A DNA stretch of 64,000 bases, taken from positions 248,001 through 312,000 of the forward strand of contig NZ_PJMQ01000001.1 in assembly GCF_002846335.1 (NCBI RefSeq). Reading direction: 5' to 3'. The stretch is from Janthinobacterium sp. 61. Lineage in GTDB: Bacteria; Pseudomonadota; Gammaproteobacteria; Burkholderiales; Burkholderiaceae_D. The translations under genes and the position numbers were made by a program. Each line of letters starts with the position of its first letter. Within the stretch, counting starts at the first letter, position 1. Of the stretch, positions 60,197 through 64,000 are shown in pieces. The notes beneath the pieces are model-generated. The model was not told where the DNA came from, searched no databases, and worked only from the letters and a program-made list of their open reading frames with translations.

Positions 60197-62620
60197 TTAC
60201 TTCTTCGGTACGGCAGTGCTTTCCGGCAAGGCATACGCGATCAGGGTGTCGCTCATCTTCGTGCCCAGCGAACCGTGGCCACCGGCCATGACGACGACGA
60301 ACTGGCGTCCCGACTTGTTCGAGACATAGCTCATCGGCGTAGCCTGACCGCCGGCGGGCAAGCGGGCTTTCCAGATGACTTTACCGTTGCTGACATCGTA
60401 GCCGCGGATATAGTAGTCGAGCGTGCTGCTGAGGAAGGTCACGCCGCCACCCGTGGTGACCATGCCGCCCAGGCTGGGCACGCCCAGCGGCAGTGGAATC
60501 GGCACGGGACCGCTGTCGCGCGTGGTGCCGTTCTTGTGCATCCACACTTTTTTCATGGTGCGCAGGTCGACGGCGGCCACATAGCCCCAAGGCGGTGCCT
60601 GGCATGGGAAGCCCAGCGGCGACAAAAAGGCCTTGATTTCCACGGCGAACGGTACGCCCGTCTGTGGCTGCAAGCCCATTTCGCCGCCCGTGCCGCCCTT
60701 GGCCGTCGTTTCGGCGCGTGGCACGAGTTTTTCCAGGAAGCCCATGTAGTCAGGGTTGACGATCAACAACTGGCGCACGGGGTCGATGGCTGCGCCGCCC
60801 CATTCGAAGATGCCCAGCGGGCCCGGGGAGATGACGGCACCCTTGCCGGCTGTTTGCGGCGTGAACGGGCCTTCATAGCGGCGTTCCTTGAAGATGATGC
60901 GGCAAGCAAGCTGGTCGAACGGCGTCGTGCCCCACATGTCTGCTTCGCTGATGTTGCGCTCAGGTAAGAAGGTCAGGGCCGAGAAAGGCTGCGTGGGTGA
61001 CAGGGTGTCGCCAGCGGCAGGATTGCTCGTTGGCACGGGTTTTTCCGGCGCCGGCACGACCAGGCTGCCATCGCGGCGGTCGATCACATAGATATCGCCC
61101 CGCTTTGTCGTGGCAACCACGGACGGGACCTTGCCTTTTGGCGTATCGATGTCGACCAGCGAAGGTTGTCCGCCGATATCCATGTCCCAGATATCGTGGT
61201 GTACGGTCTGGTACACCCAGCGTACTTTGCCCGTCGCCAGGTCCAGCGCGACGATGGCACTGTTGAATTTCTCGCCATTCTTGTTGCGATTGCCGCCCCA
61301 GGTGTCGGGGGTTTCATTACCCATTGGAATGTAGACCATGCCCAGCTTTTCATCGATGCTGGCCACGCCCCACGAGTTGGGCGAGTTGTTGGTGTAGTTC
61401 TTGCCTTCAGGGAAGGGCTTGGTATCTTCCGGCGTGGCGGGGTCCCAGTTCCACAGCAGCTTGCCCGTGACAGGGTCATAGCCGCGGATAACGCCCGACG
61501 GTTCTTCCGTCGAATGATTGTCCGTCACGCTGGCGGCGATCACGGCCACGTTTTGCGCTACGGCCGGCGGGGAAGTGGGCATCAGGAAACCGCGCTTGAT
61601 CATGGCCATGTTTTTATACAGGTTGACGACGCCGTTGTTGCCAAAGCTCTTGCACGACTCGCCCGTATCGGCATTGACGGCGATCATGGTGCCATCCATG
61701 GTCGGCGCCAGGATGCGGCGCGGACATTCCATGCTGGCAGCTTCGGGGGCAGGATTGTTCCTGGCGCGGCCCGCATTGACGTCCCAGTAGGCGACGCCAC
61801 GGCAGATCATGTGCTGGTAACTGGCCGCGTCGCGGTTGATCTTCGGGTCGTGGCGCCAGATTTCCTTGCCTGTGTCCGGATTCAGGGCGATGACGATATT
61901 GTGCGGCGTGCACAGGTACAGCATGTCATTGACCTTCAGCGGCGTGACTTCGTTGGCGATCTCGCCCGGGTCGTTCGGTCCCTTGAAGTCGCCCGTGTGA
62001 TAGGTCCAGGCTTCTTTCAGTCCGGAAATATTGGCCGGCGTGATCTGCGCAGCCGGGGCATAGCGGTCGCCATAGCCGGAGCGGCCATACGCGGACCAGT
62101 CGTTGTGCTCGACGCCGGGCGCCAGGTCGCCAGTGGCGGTAGCCGCCATGTTGTCGGCTGGTACGTCGCCATGCAAGTCATGGTAGTCCTGGAACAGGGC
62201 GATGACGCCGGCGATGACGGTCAGGGCCACGGCGGCGCTGAGGGCCGTCTTTCCCCCTTGCGGCTGTTTCGCTGCGGCGGGTGGCGCCAGGCGGCGGCTG
62301 ACGAAGGGCAGCAGCAGCCAGACGGCGGCGGCAAACCAGATGTCGAGGCGCGGCAGCAATTGCCACCAGTCGAATTTCACTTCAATGACGGACCAGATGA
62401 GGGTGGCGATCAGCAGCAGCGCCATGAACGGTTGCGCACTGCGCTTGCCCTGGAACACCAGCACGCCGGCAACGAGTATGCCTATGCCTGCCAGCAAGTA
62501 GTACCAGGAGCCGCCGAGACTGGCCAGCCAGATGCCGCCGCCCAGCAGGGCGAGGCCAAACAGAATGAAAATAACACCGGTGACCTTTAATAAAGGACCG
62601 GGTCGGAAAGAGGGAATCAT
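60197..62620 (-). CDS. gcd: Membrane-bound PQQ-dependent glucose/quinate dehydrogenase
   Basis: This ~807-residue quinoprotein oxidises glucose (or quinate/shikimate) on the periplasmic face and passes electrons to ubiquinone. Residues ~1-150 have five transmembrane helices; the rest is the eight-bladed propeller (NDWSAYGRSGYGDRYAPAAQI, in parts; YQTVHHDIWDMDIGGQPSLVD; WGTTPFDQLACRIIF; GGHGSLGTKMSD). The glucose, quinate and shikimate forms cannot be told apart by eye. ATG at 62620 stands at a better distance from AAAGGAAT than the ATG at 62623. No PQQ synthesis genes are nearby. Confidence 0.9.
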   Translation of the reverse strand: MIPSFRPGPLLKVTGVIFILFGLALLGGGIWLASLGGSWYYLLAGIGILVAGVLVFQGKRSAQPFMALLLIATLIWSVIEVKFDWWQLLPRLDIWFAAAVWLLLPFVSRRLAPPAAAKQPQGGKTALSAAVALTVIAGVIALFQDYHDLHGDVPADNMAATATGDLAPGVEHNDWSAYGRSGYGDRYAPAAQITPANISGLKEAWTYHTGDFKGPNDPGEIANEVTPLKVNDMLYLCTPHNIVIALNPDTGKEIWRHDPKINRDAASYQHMICRGVAYWDVNAGRARNNPAPEAASMECPRRILAPTMDGTMIAVNADTGESCKSFGNNGVVNLYKNMAMIKRGFLMPTSPPAVAQNVAVIAASVTDNHSTEEPSGVIRGYDPVTGKLLWNWDPATPEDTKPFPEGKNYTNNSPNSWGVASIDEKLGMVYIPMGNETPDTWGGNRNKNGEKFNSAIVALDLATGKVRWVYQTVHHDIWDMDIGGQPSLVDIDTPKGKVPSVVATTKRGDIYVIDRRDGSLVVPAPEKPVPTSNPAAGDTLSPTQPFSALTFLPERNISEADMWGTTPFDQLACRIIFKERRYEGPFTPQTAGKGAVISPGPLGIFEWGGAAIDPVRQLLIVNPDYMGFLEKLVPRAETTAKGGTGGEMGLQPQTGVPFAVEIKAFLSPLGFPCQAPPWGYVAAVDLRTMKKVWMHKNGTTRDSGPVPIPLPLGVPSLGGMVTTGGGVTFLSSTLDYYIRGYDVSNGKVIWKARLPAGGQATPMSYVSNKSGRQFVVVMAGGHGSLGTKMSDTLIAYALPESTAVPKK

Positions 62621-63293
62621 CATATTCCTTTTTGCAAGGATTTATCGGTGGCGCGTTGAGAACGCCATATTGAATTCAGGGAAGGCGTCGATTGCAGAAT
62701 ATACAAAGTTTGGAATCACCAGAATGTTATAGTTTATCAGAATTGATGATTGTCTTCTGGTTGCGCCATTTTTTGGCGGGGTCGCCATTTGAATCAATTG
62801 AAGGCTTCAAATAAGAACAAATATTATGCTCGATGGTGGGTTTGCCGGGCTGGAAGGTTCCCTGCCGGGCGATGATCGACGGGTCTTGACATGGCGGCGC
62901 AATAACAGGGATTTATTGGGTATAGATTAATCGGCAAAACCGTTGCCATAAGTGGCTGTAAAAATTGCAATTCCACATATAATAACCATATTATCGGCAT
63001 GGTGATATTGAAGTGAAAATATGCAGATGCTTCCTGTATTAATTCAGGGTTCCCGTAGTATTACTTAAGTGTTTTCACTTATTATGTTCGGCGGCCGCTT
63101 TATTCTCTCGTTGGCCGGCTGCGGCGGACAGTAAAGCCGGGCGGGCGGCAGGCTGCGCGGGCGAGGGGGCCGTGCATGCCACTGTTGTTGGCGTGATGCG
63201 CAATACGCCGGCGGGCCGCTGCTGCATCGCACAAGCCGCCTGTACTTCGCTATAATTGCGCGGTTAAAACACAATCCGCTAATGAGGAACCCC
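62621..63293. other. AT-rich intergenic region between gcd and ppa, 673 bases
   Basis: No protein gene longer than a few codons is supported. The region is much AT-richer than the neighbouring genes from 62640 to ~63085, then turns GC-rich. It has a TTGACA at 62886 without a good -10, and a small palindrome TAAGTG-TTTT-CACTTA at 63066-63081. The last 60 bases carry the ppa promoter. It could hide a regulatory RNA; I see no terminator. Confidence 0.5.
63228..63256 (+). promoter_or_regulatory. Probable ppa promoter
   Basis: A perfect TATAAT (63251-63256) lies 38 bases before the ppa start, with a weak CGCACA 17 bases upstream (63228-63233). Confidence 0.45.
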
Positions 63294-63836
63294 ATGAGTT
63301 TGAATAACGTCTCTTCCGGCCGCGACCTGCCGAACGATTTCAACGTCGTCATCGAAATCCCGATGAATGCCGATCCGATCAAGTACGAAGTTGACAAGGA
63401 AAGCGGCGCGATCTTCGTCGATCGCTTCATGGGTACCGCCATGCATTACCCGTGCAACTACGGCTATGTGCCGAACACCCTGTCGCCGGACGGCGACCCG
63501 GTTGACGTGCTGGTCATCACCCCATTCCCGCTGATCCCGGGCGTTGTCGTGCGCTGCCGTCCTATCGGCGTGCTGAAAATGACCGACGAGTCGGGCGAAG
63601 ACGCGAAAGTACTGGCCGTGCCAGTCGACAAGGTCCTGTCGATCTACAGCCACTGGCAAAAGCCGGAAGACTTGAACGAACTGCGCCTGCGCCAGATCCA
63701 GCATTTCTTCGAGCACTACAAAGACCTGGAAAAAGGCAAATGGGTCAAGATCGACGGCTGGTATGGTCCAGACGTGGCCAAGGAAGAAATCCTGAACGGC
63801 GTCGCCGCCTTCAAGAAAGATGCTGAAAAAGCATAA
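63294..63836 (+). CDS. ppa: Inorganic pyrophosphatase
   Basis: This 180-residue soluble enzyme hydrolyses pyrophosphate and pulls biosynthetic reactions forward. It has the family I metal-binding motif DGDPVDVLV, the earlier [16 protein letters not shown] and [13 protein letters not shown], and length typical of bacterial hexameric enzymes. ATG at 63294 has AATGAGGA upstream. A strong terminator follows. Confidence 0.95.
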   Translation: MSLNNVSSGRDLPNDFNVVIEIPMNADPIKYEVDKESGAIFVDRFMGTAMHYPCNYGYVPNTLSPDGDPVDVLVITPFPLIPGVVVRCRPIGVLKMTDESGEDAKVLAVPVDKVLSIYSHWQKPEDLNELRLRQIQHFFEHYKDLEKGKWVKIDGWYGPDVAKEEILNGVAAFKKDAEKA

Positions 63837-63847
63837 CAGCACCTGGT

Positions 63848-63890
63848 AAAAAAAACGCTCCCCGCCAGCGATGGCCGGGAGCGTTTTTTA
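63848..63890. terminator. Bidirectional intrinsic terminator
   Basis: A 13-base-pair stem AAAAAACGCTCCC/GGGAGCGTTTTTT (63850-63862 and 63877-63889) enclosing an inner GCC/GGC, between ppa and the convergent partial gene. Confidence 0.9.
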
Positions 63891-63895
63891 TTTTT

Positions 63896-64000
63896 CTAGC
63901 CGCGAAACGGGCTGTGGTCGTTCAATTCGTCGAGGTAGGCATCGATGCCGCCCCGTTCGCGCTCGAGGAAGCGCTGCACGGCGTCGGCGAAAGCCGGATG
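63896..64000 (-). CDS. C-terminal fragment of an unidentified protein
   Basis: On the minus strand an open frame of 34 codons ends in TAG at 63898-63896 (HPAFADAVQRFLERERGGI, then DAYLDELNDHSPFRG). It enters from beyond the window edge, and the ppa terminator faces it, so it is likely a real gene end. The tail recalls the last residues of a FemAB-like GNAT acyltransferase (COG3146 group), but 34 residues are too few to assign it. Confidence 0.5.
   Translation of the reverse strand, partial: HPAFADAVQRFLERERGGIDAYLDELNDHSPFRG

Noticed and set aside
62886..62915. TTGACA as a promoter in the gcd-ppa gap
   Set aside because: The sequence 17-18 bases downstream (GATTTA) is a poor -10 and no gene follows for 380 bases.
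1..64000. CRISPR arrays, insertion sequences, prophage or integrase genes
   Set aside because: No regularly spaced repeats, transposase or phage motifs were seen on either strand.

Overview
This 64-kb window is ordinary chromosome from a GC-rich Gram-negative bacterium. The gene content (PurU, a hemC-hemD-hemX-hemY operon, a very long RpoD, PHA-granule phasins, a PEP-CTERM protein, a PQQ glucose dehydrogenase) points to a betaproteobacterium of the family Oxalobacteraceae, probably Janthinobacterium or a close relative. That placement is inferred from protein families and style; no rRNA gene or complete tRNA gene was found. Genes are dense, alternate between strands, and many transcription units end in clear intrinsic terminators. 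I saw no prophage, insertion sequence, integrase or CRISPR array.

Layout. 0-3.2 kb: the tail of a TPR protein, then a four-gene polar amino-acid ABC importer. 3.3-6.3 kb: small stress-type proteins, then a universal stress protein divergent from an acetoacetyl-CoA reductase (phaB), with an FNR-like box between them. 6.4-11.2 kb (minus strand): a DksA/TraR zinc-finger protein, a PhnB-like VOC protein, an unknown gene plus a lipoprotein, hydroxypyruvate isomerase and the RNA helicase RhlE. 11.5-17.3 kb: a chemoreceptor, then a BlaI-type repressor, an M56-M23 fusion peptidase and a TonB-dependent receptor. 17.3-20.7 kb: an isochorismatase-like hydrolase, a YtcJ-type amidohydrolase and two tiny XapX-like membrane proteins. 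20.8-24.7 kb: suhB, trmJ, a LysR regulator and an MFS exporter. 24.8-27.9 kb: an operon of a Tat-exported small subunit, a GMC flavoprotein and a membrane-anchored lipase/esterase. 28.2-31.9 kb: one 1212-residue REC-REC-GAF-PAS-GGDEF-EAL-REC protein.

32-37.4 kb: a PhaF/PhaI-type phasin beside a PhaD-like regulator, a TPR-like protein, a LOG-family enzyme, a PEP-CTERM protein, a YgjP-like metalloprotease, a KGG-repeat protein and a second phasin. 37.7-40.9 kb: purU, yaeQ, a DUF2807 protein and an RlmI-like protein that lacks its methyltransferase domain. 40.9-44.9 kb: a triheme and a diheme cytochrome c divergent from a MocR-type regulator, then a DUF4870 protein. 44.9-49.7 kb: SMI1/KNR4, an RNase D-like exonuclease and proQ, facing away from rpoD across a 567-base gap that contains an isolated terminator. 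49.7-55.7 kb: a HAF-repeat protein, an orphan histidine kinase and ppc. 55.9-60.1 kb: hemC-hemD-hemX-hemY. 60.2-64 kb: PQQ glucose dehydrogenase, a 673-base AT-rich gap, ppa and the end of one more gene.

Themes. PHA-storage functions sit at three separate places (phaB, phasin plus PhaD-like regulator, phasin plus KGG protein) with no synthase in view. Periplasmic electron-transfer components (GMC dehydrogenase, multiheme cytochromes, PQQ dehydrogenase) are also scattered. The least expected items are the truncated RlmI-like protein, the M56-M23 peptidase under a BlaI-type repressor, structured RNA-like elements after rhlE, before trmJ and between proQ and rpoD, and the seven-domain signalling protein. 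I found no strong evidence for a wholly new defence or mobile system.
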